Positions 1-11,495 of a stretch of DNA of 64,000 bases are shown one piece after another. Source of the stretch: Typha latifolia (taxonomy: Eukaryota > Streptophyta > Magnoliopsida > Poales > Typhaceae); contig CM034108.1 of NCBI GenBank assembly GCA_019914945.1, forward strand, positions 3,668,001 through 3,732,000, written 5' to 3'. The notes below the pieces were generated by a model, which was not told the DNA's origin, did no database searches, and saw nothing but the letters and a program-made list of their open reading frames with translations. Position numbers and translations under genes: made by a program. Within the stretch, counting starts at the first letter, position 1. Each line of letters begins with the position of its first letter.

Positions 1-472
1 GTGGGGCTTTCTTCGTCGGAGCCATGAGATCATCGTCGTCGTATCCGGATGCAGACGAGTGGAAGTCGAACTCAGAGCTCAACCCCGAGTCGGTCGAGAC
101 CCGGCCGGGGAGAGAGGACCCGACAAGGCCGGAGCTTTCGATTCCCTCCTCATGGCAAGAGGAGAAGCCGAGCAAGCCGGAGCTGCCGACCTCGCCGGAG
201 ACCTCTCCGGAAACCTCGCCATCGGGGCCGTCCATTACGACATGATTCTCGATGACGGACGTTGGAGATGCGGCGGCTGTAGCCTTCTTAACGGGAGAAG
301 GGAGAGGATGGACGACAGGAAGGAGCAGCGCCGTGTCGGAGGCGGCGGTGGACGGCGGCGCCACCGCCGCCATCGGGATCCGCTCGATCTCGATGGGGAT
401 CGCCTCGGGGATCTCGTATAGAATGGGAGGTCCGTGGTACTCGATCGCAAAGGAGTACTCAGTGGCCGCCAT
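1..472 (-). CDS. XLG: Extra-large G protein (XLG), N-terminal part, truncated by window edge
   Basis: Reading the minus strand from the ATG at 472 gives one open frame of about 157 codons that runs off the window at base 1. The protein begins MAATEYSFAIEYHGPPILYE, followed by IPEAIPIEIERIPMA. This matches the conserved start of plant extra-large GTP-binding proteins (a Y-S-hydrophobic-A-hydrophobic-E-Y-x-G-P-P box, then a proline-rich IP..IPI...RIPV-like stretch). XLGs carry a C-terminal G-alpha-like domain and a cysteine-rich region, act with the G-beta-gamma dimer in immunity and development, and sit at the plasma membrane and nucleus; those domains would lie left of this window. The visible part is low-complexity, rich in Ser, Pro and Ala, with repeated GEVSGEV and an acidic DDDD near residue 150. 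The start is chosen because the conserved box begins right after it. Family assignment rests on the N-terminal motif only. Confidence 0.85.
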   Translation of the reverse strand, partial: MAATEYSFAIEYHGPPILYEIPEAIPIEIERIPMAAVAPPSTAASDTALLLPVVHPLPSPVKKATAAASPTSVIENHVVMDGPDGEVSGEVSGEVGSSGLLGFSSCHEEGIESSGLVGSSLPGRVSTDSGLSSEFDFHSSASGYDDDDLMAPTKKAP

Positions 473-2721
473 CGCGAAGATTAGAAACCCTAGAAGACGG
501 AATCGTTAAGGTGCTGCTCTCTCGTCCATGGCGGAAACCCTAACCCTACTCACGAGCCTTGGGAGTTGCGAGGGAAGAGGAGTAGCTTTTTGGGCACGCG
601 GGAGTGAGGGGACTTCGAGTGACGACGACTAAAGAGTAAAGACGAAAAGTAGCAATGGTCGAAGAAAAAGAAGAAAAGGACAAATTGCATTTAGAACCCT
701 TCCTTCGCATCTATTTATAAATCAAGCCCTATATCTTATTAAATATTTCTATAAACTACTCTTTTGTTAAGCAGACTACAGTAATTTACCAAAATATTTT
801 TAATTAATATTTCCAAAATACCTTATTAAAATACATTACCTAAAATATCTTAACTAAGCTAAGGAGAAAAAAAATAAAATAGACCCACTTTAATTTTTAG
901 CCAGATTTAATTTGTTCACTCTTACTTTTTATATTTTTATTTAAATATTTTAAATAAAAATTGTTTAAATACAAAAAAATAAAAAATATATATATATATA
1001 TCAGCATAAAATGAAATTTTGAAAAAATATATATATTATTGACATATAACACCCTAGTAAGTGAGTTTTCTTCTTCTCTTCTAATTTCTAAACCTACTAA
1101 AATTACGTAATTGCCACTAGTAATTTTTGACTCTTTTAAAATTGTCATTACAATTAATTTGTAACTAAATATTCTGCACAAATTGTTATTAATTAAAAAA
1201 ATATGTAAATAACTAAAATACCTCTCTTTTTTAGTTTAAGAAGTAAAATATGTATTGGATAGCTTTTACAATTAAAGGGTAAAATAGTCTTTTTATATTT
1301 AAGTTGTGTTTTAACTGTACGTAACGATATTTTTAAAAGAGTATAATAAATTCGGTGACAATAATAATTAAGTAAAAGTTTTCATTACTTCTTCCGATAT
1401 AAATCAGACTCTAAGTCAAAGTAACAGATACTAGCTAGCCATACAAATGGCACAGTAAACGATGTGCATAGCACGTGCTATGATATCAGCCTCTTATAGT
1501 CTATTTTTATAAAATAATTGGAGAAAAAGCCAGGTGTACATTTAATTAAATTTTTTATTATTTTCTTAATTTAGGTTCTTCTAATCTCGTATTTAAAAAA
1601 AAATTCTGCATACGGATTGTCGAATTAAACTTAATTTAAAAATTGGCTTGAATTTAATTTTTAAAATTGATTTCAAATTAATCTGGATGAGATCTCGGCT
1701 CGATTACAACGGGTAAAACGAGTGGGCGTTTCCGAAAGGGGACAAGGATGAACTGGGGAGGAATGATTTGACCCGTGGGGCCCACGTTCCATGGTTAGAA
1801 TCTTCTCAGTGTTGGGCCCCACGACTCCGCGGGATTTGATCGAGTCACAAAATGGAGGTACATTTGCGTTAGTTTTTCACAGACCCGGTCCACCGGACTG
1901 ACACGTTGCTGTTGCCGAGTGGGTCCGACAGTGAATATTGGTCCTCGTTTGCGTACATGAGACGCTCAAAGAAAATTAAATTTAGACATAATTTTTAACT
2001 AGACCCCTGAACTATTGCTAATTTTTACATCGATCCCTCCCCCCCCCCCCCCTATTAACTCCTTTACCCATGTAAATCTTCAAAATTGTCTCTCTAATTA
2101 TCTGTTGTTTGTTTTTATTTTTTATTTTTATTAAAAAAATATCAGAGGATGAGTTTTAAAACTAGAGATGATTTTTACCTTATTTAGAAAAAAAAACAAC
2201 GTATACGGCAAGAAGATAGACTTCGAGGTTATGAAAAGAGTTTTTTTTTTTAAATAATAAATGAAAAGAGATCTTTTATCAAAAGAAATTTAAAAAAAAA
2301 AAAACATAAAAGAGTTAGCTCTTTTCATTAAAATAAGAAGTAGAGAAAATAAGGGCTAAGTAAAAGCCGGTTAGGTTGCATTTTCTGACTGATTTGCCCT
2401 AACTTTATATTTTAAAAGTTTTTTATAACTCTATTTTTTATTTAATAAAGTATAAACAAAAATTTTAAAATATGTTATCTATTTATACCCAAAATAATAG
2501 AATAATTTTTTTATCAGCCAAAACCTCGATCCCATTGCTGAGGTCCAGCCCATGAATACTAACGGGCCGGGCTAACTGAGCCCAAGTTCGGTAACGCGTC
2601 CAGATATATATATATATATTAGTCTCTTCCGATCAAACCAAAAGCCATCGACTCGATCGAAAGCTAGGGTTTTAGGAAGCCACGAAGAAGAGAAGAGAGA
2701 GTGGGGGAGAAGAAAGGAAGG
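473..2721. other. Intergenic region between divergent XLG and TOM6 genes
   Basis: About 2.2 kb separate the two divergent start codons. The first 200 bases beside XLG are GC-rich and should hold its 5'UTR and promoter. From about 680 to 2530 the DNA is AT-rich with many homopolymer runs, including a run of 14 C at 2039-2052. A (TA)n tract at 2602-2620 lies about 100 bases upstream of the TOM6 ATG and could serve as its TATA region. No convincing coding sequence was seen. Confidence 0.6.
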
Positions 2722-2886
2722 ATGTTCTTGGGAGCTATACCGCGGAGGCCGGACAAGGCGACGGCGTACAAGCAGTTGAAGACCCACTTGGCAATCATGG
2801 GAGCGTGGATCGCCGTCATCCGCGTCACCCCCTACGTCCTCCATTTCCTCACCCAGGAGAATGAAGAGCTCAAGCTCGAACTCTAA
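2722..2886 (+). CDS. TOM6: Mitochondrial import receptor subunit TOM6 homologue
   Basis: A single-exon 54-residue protein starting MFLGAIPRRPDKATAYKQLK, with ending ENEELKLEL. Plant TOM6 proteins are 54 residues and share the MFxG...RKPDKAxAxKQL start, a central hydrophobic helix and an acidic EEELKLEF-like end, so the match covers the whole length. TOM6 is a small tail-anchored subunit of the outer mitochondrial membrane translocase that stabilises the TOM40 core. The hydrophobic segment LAIMGAWIAVIRVTPYVLHF (about residues 24-43) is the membrane anchor. The reading frame is open seven codons further upstream from a GTG, but the first ATG at 2722 gives the family length. A GT donor-like site lies shortly after the stop and an acceptor-like CAG at about 3739, so the 3'UTR may be spliced (inference). 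Confidence 0.9.
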   Translation: MFLGAIPRRPDKATAYKQLKTHLAIMGAWIAVIRVTPYVLHFLTQENEELKLEL

Positions 2887-5678
2887 TTCCGGTAAAAAGA
2901 TCGTTCCTTTATTCGAATTTTACCTATTATTTTGGATTTTTCCATGATTTGGGTAAGCTTATGGAAGAAGGCGACAAGGCTATTGGATTTTCCCATGTTA
3001 TATTGTATTATTTCTTAGACCATTGTGGAACGTAAGGCATTAGGACAATAAGAAAGTTAATTTTTTCCAGTAAGACTGCTACTAGTGTATTATTAGCTGA
3101 AATAGGGTTTAGTAATATGTCCTAAAAGTATCAATAATTTGTTCTTGAAGCACCAACGATGGTATGGAATATGGATCCATTGTGGTATCTGTAAAGAAAA
3201 ATACCTGTCCACAGGAAGAGGATATAATAGTTTCTCTTCAGTATTATGCCATTCCCTTGATCTTTTTGTCATGTTCTTTTCTCCTGTTCCTCTTAAGCAA
3301 TGGAATCACCCGGAGATAAAGATACAATGCAAGTAATTATATCATACTCAAGTTGTTAGTTGAATACTTGAATGCGGATATAATTGATTCCATTTGAAAT
3401 GAGGATTTTGAATATTGTACATTAGATTCTTTGCCACAAGTGGAAATGAAGTCCTTGATAAGATGCAAGGGGGCCAATTTCCTTATCCTTGAAGGCCCTT
3501 CATCTTGCCCAACTACCTATTATTATGCAGACTCATCGAGCAGCCCTTTTAAGCTTTATTGACAATTTGGCCCGAACTGTTTGGCAGATCCCCGCCATCA
3601 AGAAGTGTATTGATGGCTTTGTTATAAATGTGCTCAATCTTCGATTGTTTATTTGAGCCACTTGTGATATATGTGCAGAATATTCATACTTTTATGTTCT
3701 GTAATATGCCCATTCTTATGTAGTTCTTTTCCCTTCAGATTGCTGTTGCTCATCCATCGTCGGATTTCTTCGACATGGAAAGCTTGATGTAGAAGACATT
3801 AGTGCCTTGATATTTAAGTGCATTGTATCTGCAAGACACTTGTGGGGTTTTATTATGTTTAACTTGTTAGCAGTTCATGGTTATTGAGTTGAAATTTTTG
3901 CTTTTCTAGAAACATGATACATTTTAATAATATATGTTATCAATGACATCAAGCAGTCTCACAGTTTTATCTCAGTTTGTAGTGGTTTAATTGAAGATTG
4001 CCCTTTTCATTTCATTTGACTTTCTTGGTTTGTGGTTGTTAGACCTCATTAGATGATTTACCAGGGGAATTTTATAATTTAATTGTATTTGTTTTCTTTA
4101 TTTGCAATAGTAGACTCCAGCATGTATCGCAGAAGTAAATTGAATGCACTTCAATATAACAAAATGTGCATCGACTGCAGAAAACATATGGGCAATTAAA
4201 TTGCAAAATGGATCAAATATTATGGCCCGAGGAGTGCCGATATTGGAACTCTTTAACCATAGGAGCACAACTCCATTAGCAAACAAACCTCTACATCTTG
4301 CTCAACTTAGGTAGCTCAAGTTGCTTTCTTTCCTTGCATCAATTAATATTTTTTTATTCAGAAGATAAAGGAGCTGTTTGGCTAATTCGTCTGTCTTAGG
4401 GAAGGAATCAGTATAAAGTGGAATATAACATCTTTTATTACTTATTGGTTCTCCATAAGTGCTATCCTTGTAATATTCTTATGCTCTTTTGTTTTATTTT
4501 TTTCAATCAATGCCACAACTTACAACAATAATATAACCCAACCCTTTCTAACAACCAGACCATGAGACACCCAGAATAAATTCTCCCCCTCCTGGATAGT
4601 TGAGAACCAAGAATAAGTCTGATGTGTAACGCATAGCCATTGTGGTATCCACCATCCGCTGGGGTTATTCCCCTCAAAGCTAACACTTATTCTTCTCTTT
4701 ATACAAGAACAAAAACATCATTCCCAATTGTTCCCCTCTAAAGATCAGGCATCTATCAATCTTAAACTTTAAAACCAACAGGCAAAATTATGATAGGTTG
4801 TAACTTTATAACTTTAGCCGAAAAGAAGATAAACTAAAAAAACGTAGCATAACAATGATCAATACTTTTATCATATGATAGTAGGAATAATTATATTTAG
4901 AACTTTTTATTTCATATACCTTCTCTAATATATTTTTTTATTACACATTAATTTTCTGAACTATTAAAAACGTCTCACCCACCAAACTATCTTTCTAAGA
5001 AGGTCAGACTGTTTTGGTAAATTAAAATTTCTCTCCCTTTTTATCTTTAAAATATAAGAGTAAATATGTTATATAATTGCTCACATAACTTGCACACGAT
5101 AAATTATAGATGGAAAAGATAACCAAAACCTAATAGGATGAGTAATTGAGACAATTTTAATAGTACAAGGAGTCTTTGTATCACAAAAATAAAAGTTAGA
5201 AAATGTTTGTGAAAAGAGGTAACAATTCAGGAGGTCTAAGTGTATTTAACCTCCTGAGTATGATATCTAAAGGTAGCGATTTTTGATCCGATTCGATAAC
5301 CAACATAAATCCGAAAGCCTTAAATAGGTGTAAATTAGATATAATCATATTTGGGTCATAAATTGACTAACTCGATTATTAAATGATGGATCATATTCAT
5401 GTTTATTACATCAACCCGCTTAACTAATTTAAATTCAATTCATTTATGACCTGAAAACTTGATTATGATTTGAATAACTTGTTAATAATAACCCGGGAAT
5501 ATGCCAATCTAGTATCAATCTCCTCAACATTTCCTACACTAAAAAATTCCAGCGACCAACTTTAGTTAGATAAATGAATTACTTAGGAATTAGGAATATT
5601 AATCGTATGAAGGTAACCAAGATCCTAACTGCTCTCAAATATGAACGCTTATTCTATCCAACATTAACTTATCCTCTC
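2887..5678. other. TOM6 3' region and AT-rich intergenic DNA
   Basis: The first kilobase probably includes TOM6 3'UTR: a candidate 3'UTR exon begins near 3740 after a CCCTTCAG acceptor. The rest to 5678 is AT-rich. The segment 5270-5510 has the look of an old transposable element (repeated short words such as aacccg and gacctg) but I could not assign a family. No coding sequence was supported. Confidence 0.4.
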
Positions 5679-5752
5679 AGCATCCAGAATTATTTTTTTT
5701 TTTGTTGAAATAATATAGTATTCATTCAGCAGGCCGGATCCGGGTTAGCAGG

Positions 5753-7729
5753 CTAACCCGGATTATCCGAGCTCAAGATGGTACAAAGATCCGAGGGAGG
5801 AGGCCGGCCTGGGTCCAGCCCACCCGGGGCCCCTGCCACCTTCCCCCGCCTCGCCGCCCAGTCGGCCACCCTATTAGCCTCTCTAAAAACAGCTACAGCA
5901 TTCCACTCCCTACACTCACTAAGTAGGCCATGGCATTCTTCCATGATATTTCTGATGCACCACGGAGGAGCTTTCTCTCTCCGCAGGACTCCAACGAGCT
6001 CCCGTGAGTCGACTTCCAATGCTAACCGACTCACCTTGCCCACCGACCGGAGGCCGAATCTGACCGCCCACGCTTCCGCATATAAAGCATTCACATTCGG
6101 ACACTGCTCCCAAGCCAGCTGCAGAACCTTGCCAGTCTCATCCTTGAGGACCATGCCAACACCCCCTTGATAACTGTCGGCCTCGAACGACCCATCTGTA
6201 TTAAGCTTTAGCCAGCCGGCCTCCGGCGCTTGCCATTTGGCCTTCATCCTACTCATGACCGCCTTCGCTACCTTCTCCTCCCTAGCATATTCTTTGGCCA
6301 TTAACATCGCCCTTCCGGCGATTATCCTAGGTCTTTCTCTCCCACCTCCGAAGGTGGCCGCATTCCTTTGTTTCCATATGAACCACAACAATGAAGCGAT
6401 GAAAGCCTTCACTTTCCCATCTTCCGCTTGGCTTACACTCCAGGTCGTAGTCAGCCAGTTCTCCTCTACCGTTGCCACCAGCCCCCCCGTACAGGCCTGC
6501 AGTTCATCCCAGCACTCGAGGCTATATCTGCATGAGAAGAACAAATGGTCTATGGTTTCCTCATGCACCTCACACAGAGCACACTGTCCCCCATGTCTCA
6601 GGCCTAAACGACCGAGCCAGGCTTTGGTGGGCAGTCTCCTCCATGCAAGTTTCCACACGAAGGAGCGAACTCTCGGCGCCACCTGCAGTTTCCATAGTTG
6701 CTTCCATCCTGTCCAGATATCCCCCCCTACAGGTCGTAGGAAGGTATAGATGGACTTCACCGTTGGCGTGCCTTGCGGGTGCGGCCACCAAATCCAGCGG
6801 TCTGGAGATGACGGACCCCCGGCTTGATACGACAAAATGTCGAATGCCAGTTCAGCTCCCACCACATCGACTATCTGTTGCACAGGCCGTCTTTGGCGAT
6901 CCAGCAAGTCCCGTATTGTGACCTGCTCATCCAAAAGGCCTCCATTCATAATTCTCGGCTGTCTACACCATAGGATTGGAGATAGCCAAGGCTCTGCCAC
7001 CGCGCTGGTCGTGCTACCACTGCCTATCAGTTTCCTGAGACCAAGCTTCATGCTGCTAGCAACCCCGCAGACAGCTCTCCAAAGCCACGATACCTTCCTC
7101 CCTTCCATGCGGGACCAAGGATCGAGAAGGCCATACTTAGCAATAAGGAGGCTTACCCATGCTACGCTCTCCTTATTCAGAACCTATAATGCCAGCTTCC
7201 CTATGTGTGCGGTTCGCGCTTTCTTGAGATCTCTGATTGCCAGCCCGCCGACAGCTTTCGGACTGCAAATCGTCTCCCAGCAGATCAGGTGCAACCCTGG
7301 GCCAGAGGCCTTATCCCAGAGGAAAGATCTGGCAATTTTGTTGATCTGCTCTAGCACCGCGTCCGGGATCCAAGTGCTTCCAAGCCAGTAGGCCGGGATT
7401 GCTAGGAGCGTGGAGCTGATGAGAGTGCACCGTCCCGCCGTAGACAGCACGCCTCTTTTCCAGTTCGCCAGTTTCCCTCTAACCTGCTCTACCAAAGCTT
7501 GGTGCTCCTTGATCTTCACCCGACAGCCCGATATGATGACTCCAAGGTAGACGAAGGGAAGGCCCGCAATTGGCAGGCCAAGCCTGTCGCTGATCTCATC
7601 CTGCTGCACCCTGGGTAACCAGTTCGGAAGGTAGAGCGCAGATTTCTGGAGGTTCACTTTCTGGTTTGACAGGGCCTCGTACCGGCGAAGGCATTCCATG
7701 AAGCAGGTCGCATTGGTCCGCAACGCCTA
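5753..7729 (-). pseudogene. LINE ORF2 remnant: RT C-terminus, zf-RVT and RNase H
   Basis: One frame continues across the whole stretch and is broken by only two TAG stops, at 7727-7729 and 7184-7186. Upstream it begins with the RT catalytic motif YADD followed by LLITA. Then come the RT thumb region (LSNQKVNLQKS), a zf-RVT zinc-binding stretch (WKLAWRRLPTKAWL, then CALCEVHEETIDHLFFSC), and an RNase H domain with the four expected acidic positions: D in LNTDGS, E in YAEAWAV, D in EVDS and D in NRVADWA. Presence of RNase H is usual for plant L1-type elements. The endonuclease domain and RT fingers and palm upstream of YADD are deleted. The intact catalytic residues with only two stops indicate little decay since loss. 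Confidence 0.85.
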
Positions 7730-7737
7730 CGCGGTGA

Positions 7738-9693
7738 TCAGGAGATCGTCGGCATACAGTAAGTGGGATCGTCGGCATACAGTAAGGAGATCGTCGGCAT
7801 ACAGTAAGTGGGAGATCGTCGGCATACGATCGCCAGACGTGTCTCTTCAGTTTCTACCACCATTGCCACTGCTCCTTCTTGGCTTACGTCATGACACAAG
7901 GCCTGTTTTAGGTTAACCACCACTTTAGCATGCCGGTCCGGAGACTCGGCCATCTTCTCCACCTCCGGCCTCACCTGGATTGAAGCCAGCCCATTCTGCA
8001 TGATGTGTTTGGGAAACTCGGCCTCTAGCAAGCCTCCGTTGCTTCTCTGTTGAATCGTCCTCACGTATGGTGATCGTTGGGACCGTAGACCGCCAGTTCC
8101 CAGCTTGATAGCCATTTCGTTGATGACGGTTGTCCCGATGCTTTGTTTATACTTATTATCATTTTCCAGCCTGCACATCCCGGTATCGACAACTGTCCCG
8201 GCTGACGCTTGGCTGGGCGCAGTAGGCTGCTGCCCAGGATTTGGCTTCGGATCCTCCGTACCGCTTTGTTGTGGCGCTGTCACATGCTGGACCTTAGCGC
8301 TTGGCCCTGTCCTGGCCGCCAATGGTTTGGTGCTGATGTGGACGCTTTCCTCCATGATATCTTTCCCTTTGCCTGTTGCATGTATATCTTCTTTAACCCG
8401 CCTGCCCGAAACCTTCTCATTCAGTCGCTGACTTTGCGTGGGAACCTTCGATCTCTGGCCCACCTGCGAGGTCCTCGGCATCTGTTCCTTTCTCTCACTT
8501 GTTTTGGGAAAGTCTCCTCCTCTAGCTGGTCGTGCTGGTTGCGTCATTATCGGGTTGGATTTCCTACCGTTGCCATTCGGTCCACGTAAGGGCTCCGTAC
8601 CACCTGGTTGCATGCAGGCACCAGCTCCATCGTGCCTCCCCAAGTCACCTCTTCTGCCTCTCATGATGTCGCCAGTAGATGCGTTACCTCTTCTAGCTTT
8701 ACGTTGAACCGTGAACCACGGCCCGTAGATCGAGTCTGGCTCCATCGGCACATGCTCAGAGCCCGTGCATTGATCTCCACGTACCGGTGCCTTCGCCGGC
8801 CCCGCCTGCTGGTCACCCTGCTCCGGCGGCGCTTCCTGGACTCCACCGGTGCACCCTTCACCTTTACTGGCTTCAGTTTCCGTCGAGCATCCCTCCGCCA
8901 TATGCCCTATCATCCCACATCGGTAACAGAACTTCGGTAGACTTTCATAGATCACCGTCTGCTCAAGTTGATCCTCCTTCGGGCCTAGCCAGACGACCGT
9001 CTTCAGCGGCTTCCGGAGATCCACCTCAATACACACTCTACTAAACCGACTACGGGTGTGGTCGAGCGTTGTTTCGTCCACACGTAACGGTTTCCCGAAG
9101 AAGGCAGCAACCTGAACTAAGGCCTCTAATTCCCAGTATTCCTTTGGGAGGTTGTGTAGTTGGATCCACACCGGAGCGGTTGCAAAGGCTTCCATGGATG
9201 GCCTGAAGTTATTTCTCCATGGGATCAGGTTCAACACCTTGCCCATGATTGTCCACGGTCCGTTAAGGAGGGCATAGTTTAGGTCTTCCTGCCTTTCGAA
9301 CCTGAAAGCATAGAAGCCTTCTTGCATATCAGACACCGAGAATCCCTCAATCCCATTCCAGAGCTTCGCTAGTATGCCTTTCAACCTCATGAGGGGTATG
9401 CCCCTCCCCAGGAATCTCCCGAAAAGAGTAAGCTTCCATCTAGCTCTACAGCGCTCCAGAATTCTCCGCTCGATCACCACCGAGTCCTCGAGTTGAGACC
9501 GGATCTTTGCCAGGACCTCCGACGGTATGTTGTTCACCTTGTTCCTAGTCGGGACCTGCCTGCTAGCTGCAACCGACGCCCAGGAACGCTCTTGCACGTT
9601 GGGTTTGGCCTGAGCAGGGTTATCTGTCCGCGCACGACCGGATTTGGACGAGGAGGCCCTGCGCTTCAGTACATCTTCTCCCTCATCCCCCAT
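7738..9693 (-). CDS. LINE ORF1: DUF4283/CCHC gag-like protein, 3' end fused to deletion junction
   Basis: An open frame of 651 residues. Residues about 85-240 match the plant LINE/Copia-associated DUF4283 type (FGRFLGRG...LNGPWTIMGK...WIQLHNLPKEYWE), followed by a CCHC zinc knuckle, CYRCGMIGHMAEGC. The protein would coat LINE RNA in the cytoplasm and nucleus. The remaining 350 residues are low-complexity, Gly/Pro/Gln/Arg-rich, typical of this class. The last about 30 residues (CRRSPTYCMPTIS and LLYADDPTYCMPTIS) are not ORF1: they are read out of frame or in frame from repeated copies of the RT YADD-coding segment at the deletion junction, so the natural C-terminus is lost. The ATG at 9693 is close to the element's 5' end. 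Confidence 0.85.
   Translation of the reverse strand: MGDEGEDVLKRRASSSKSGRARTDNPAQAKPNVQERSWASVAASRQVPTRNKVNNIPSEVLAKIRSQLEDSVVIERRILERCRARWKLTLFGRFLGRGIPLMRLKGILAKLWNGIEGFSVSDMQEGFYAFRFERQEDLNYALLNGPWTIMGKVLNLIPWRNNFRPSMEAFATAPVWIQLHNLPKEYWELEALVQVAAFFGKPLRVDETTLDHTRSRFSRVCIEVDLRKPLKTVVWLGPKEDQLEQTVIYESLPKFCYRCGMIGHMAEGCSTETEASKGEGCTGGVQEAPPEQGDQQAGPAKAPVRGDQCTGSEHVPMEPDSIYGPWFTVQRKARRGNASTGDIMRGRRGDLGRHDGAGACMQPGGTEPLRGPNGNGRKSNPIMTQPARPARGGDFPKTSERKEQMPRTSQVGQRSKVPTQSQRLNEKVSGRRVKEDIHATGKGKDIMEESVHISTKPLAARTGPSAKVQHVTAPQQSGTEDPKPNPGQQPTAPSQASAGTVVDTGMCRLENDNKYKQSIGTTVINEMAIKLGTGGLRSQRSPYVRTIQQRSNGGLLEAEFPKHIMQNGLASIQVRPEVEKMAESPDRHAKVVVNLKQALCHDVSQEGAVAMVVETEETRLAIVCRRSPTYCMPTISLLYADDPTYCMPTIS
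7744..7827 (-). repeat. Four short tandem copies of the RT YADD-coding segment at the LINE deletion junction
   Basis: The 14-mer GATCGTCGGCATAC occurs at 7744, 7767, 7789 and 7814, with spacers of 8-11 bases related to agtaagtgg. On the minus strand this segment encodes the Y-A-D-D box of reverse transcriptase. The outermost copy joins ORF1 directly to RT, so the repeat sits exactly at the breakpoint of the internal deletion. Confidence 0.85.
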
Positions 9694-10283
9694 CTCTTTT
9701 TTCCCAATCCCCAGAGTTGGCTCTAGAGAGCATCCAGAATTATTCGAAGCTTAATACTTTTGGAGGCACTCCAGCTCTTGTGTACCAAATCCTCTCCTAT
9801 CCTAACCATCTCTGCTGAGTGGATCCTCTGCAGCCCTCGTTGCAGGAGCTTACTGCATATCTTTTCTTTCCCACAAAATTACTCTTATTTAATTTTTGTG
9901 ACACCTCGATAAAGAAAACACGTTATATAACCATCATTAATAAAAAAAATTACTTCCATCTAAAATAAATATAAATTAATTCTCTGAGCATCTAAAATTA
10001 ACCGTGTAATAACTTTAAACAAATAACTCAAGAAAGGGCACTCAGAAGGTTTTATATAATTAAATAAAATAGTGCAGTATGAAAAATAAAAGAGAGAATT
10101 TATGTGAAAATAAATAATAAATTTTGGGTTTGTTATTTTTTTATATACTAGTGAAATTTGCAAATAACACCCTCTTTGGAATGGAATAACGATAAATATA
10201 TAAATAGCAACTACACCAAACTATTTAAACTAAAATATTCTTTTTTAAGTCTTAGGAATTTCGAATAATTTTTTGATAGGTGA

Positions 10284-10640
10284 CGTTGATCATTCGAGCC
10301 CGAATGCTAGATATAGATTAGATAAAAGGCCAACCCTCCTTAGATACAGAGACACTTTAGGCCCCACTGAGCTTTTAGCTATCTATTTTAGGCTTCAAGT
10401 CATATGCGTCGCCGAACAATTGTTTCGAACCAAATGCCGTTGAGACTTGCTCCAAACCGTTACGTTGTCAAGCTGTTCTTCTAAGCTAACCACACTGTCG
10501 AGCTATCAACCGAATCTAGCCAAATCACCAAACCACTAACTACCAAATAATTTTTCCATAATATTATTTGTGGTTTAGAGTTGAACTCATGACCACTTTA
10601 ATTATGAGCAAGATACCTACCAACAAACACTACTAGAATT
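10284..10640 (-). mobile_element. SINE-like element, copy 1
   Basis: Shares a long stretch with 26930-27250 (same orientation) and with 39225-39505 (opposite orientation). On the minus strand the head near 10640 reads like a tRNA-derived pol III promoter: TTGGTAGGTATCTTGCTCAT as an A-box-like part and GGTCATGAGTTCAACTCT as a B-box-like part about 15 bases further on. The body contains GGCATTTGGTTCGAAACAAT-type sequence shared by all copies. The boundaries are estimated, and no target-site duplication was identified for this copy. Confidence 0.6.
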
Positions 10641-11370
10641 GGTCGGTGACGTGGAACAAATTCTTACGCAATACTATGATGCATGAATAACACGTACTAT
10701 TTTTCTTGTCACCGAATCCTATACATGAGGAACTGTAGAGAAAAATGGTTACTTGGCAACCCATGATTCGCTGCCGATCAATTTAGCAGCCAATCACTAT
10801 CTACTCCCGAGCACTAATAAAAGTATTGAATAGTTACCTTTGACACCCTACAATTTCACAATTTTATATTTGGCGCCCCTGTTTTGGACTTCTATTGGCA
10901 CAAAGGGATAACAGAAATGTGCCTCAACAAAGGGCATATAGATATATAATATTCTTTGATTAATTAACATGTCTTAGTTTCTAATTATTTGACCCTTTGT
11001 AGTTCTACCATAACTGTAATAATCTAAAAGCCGTGAGTTGCCTTATTAATCGTAATTTACATTAATCACTTCGAAAAAAATTGTTTCTAAGTTTCTAAGT
11101 ATTTGGAGATTGCAAACATCTAAAAATGAGAAAAGATAAATAAAAAAAATGTCATAAACTTGACAGTAAGAAGTACAATAAATTTAAAACTACAGTGATG
11201 CTAACAATATGAAAATGAAAAATATTTAAAATATGGATACTAGAAACTATAATTTTCAAAAAAGATAAGGTGTGGAATGTCAATATGTCATGTAATTTTC
11301 TATATAAGAGAGCATAGAATATATTCCCAACATCCTTCTCTCTCAAGCCAACCTACCAACGCAACTTATC

Positions 11371-11371
<1 letters not shown>

Positions 11372-11401
<30 letters not shown>

Positions 11402-11406
11402 CTTCT
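11372..11406. repeat. (CTT)n microsatellite
   Basis: A perfect CTT trinucleotide run just upstream of the likely TATA box of DC1 copy 1. CT-rich tracts of this kind are common near plant promoters. Confidence 0.95.
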
Positions 11407-11419
11407 CTCAAACTCTATG

Positions 11420-11427
11420 TATAAATA
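11420..11427 (+). promoter_or_regulatory. Probable TATA box of DC1 copy 1
   Basis: TATAAATA lies 74 bases before the ATG at 11501, leaving room for a short 5'UTR. The second DC1 copy has TATATATAAA at the matching position (22804-22813). Confidence 0.6.
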
Positions 11428-11495
11428 GAGCTCAAACTATTCGATGTAGCAGAGTTTAAACACACAATTCTTAAATCTATCTTAAAACCAAACGC

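Larger units (their letters stand above)
5679..9744 (-). mobile_element. LINE (non-LTR retrotransposon), both ends intact, internally deleted
   Basis: The element body occupies 5695-9728 on the minus strand. It is flanked by an exact 16-bp target-site duplication, AGCATCCAGAATTATT, at 5679-5694 and 9729-9744. The left end is a T run (the poly-A tail on the minus strand) and the ORF1 ATG at 9693 lies about 35 bases from the 5' end, as expected for a LINE inserted by target-primed reverse transcription without 5' truncation. Coding remnants are ORF1 (gag-like with CCHC knuckle) and the C-terminal part of ORF2 (end of RT, zf-RVT, RNase H). The endonuclease and the N-terminal half of RT are missing, so it cannot move by itself. 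The perfect TSD suggests recent insertion. Confidence 0.93.

Noticed and set aside
5778..7391. Plus-strand ORFs of 130-184 codons
   Set aside because: Shadows of the LINE ORF2 remnant, which has clear RNase H and zf-RVT motifs on the other strand.
8105..9726. Several plus-strand ORFs of 66-126 codons
   Set aside because: They are antisense shadows of the GC-rich LINE ORF1 on the minus strand and show no protein family.
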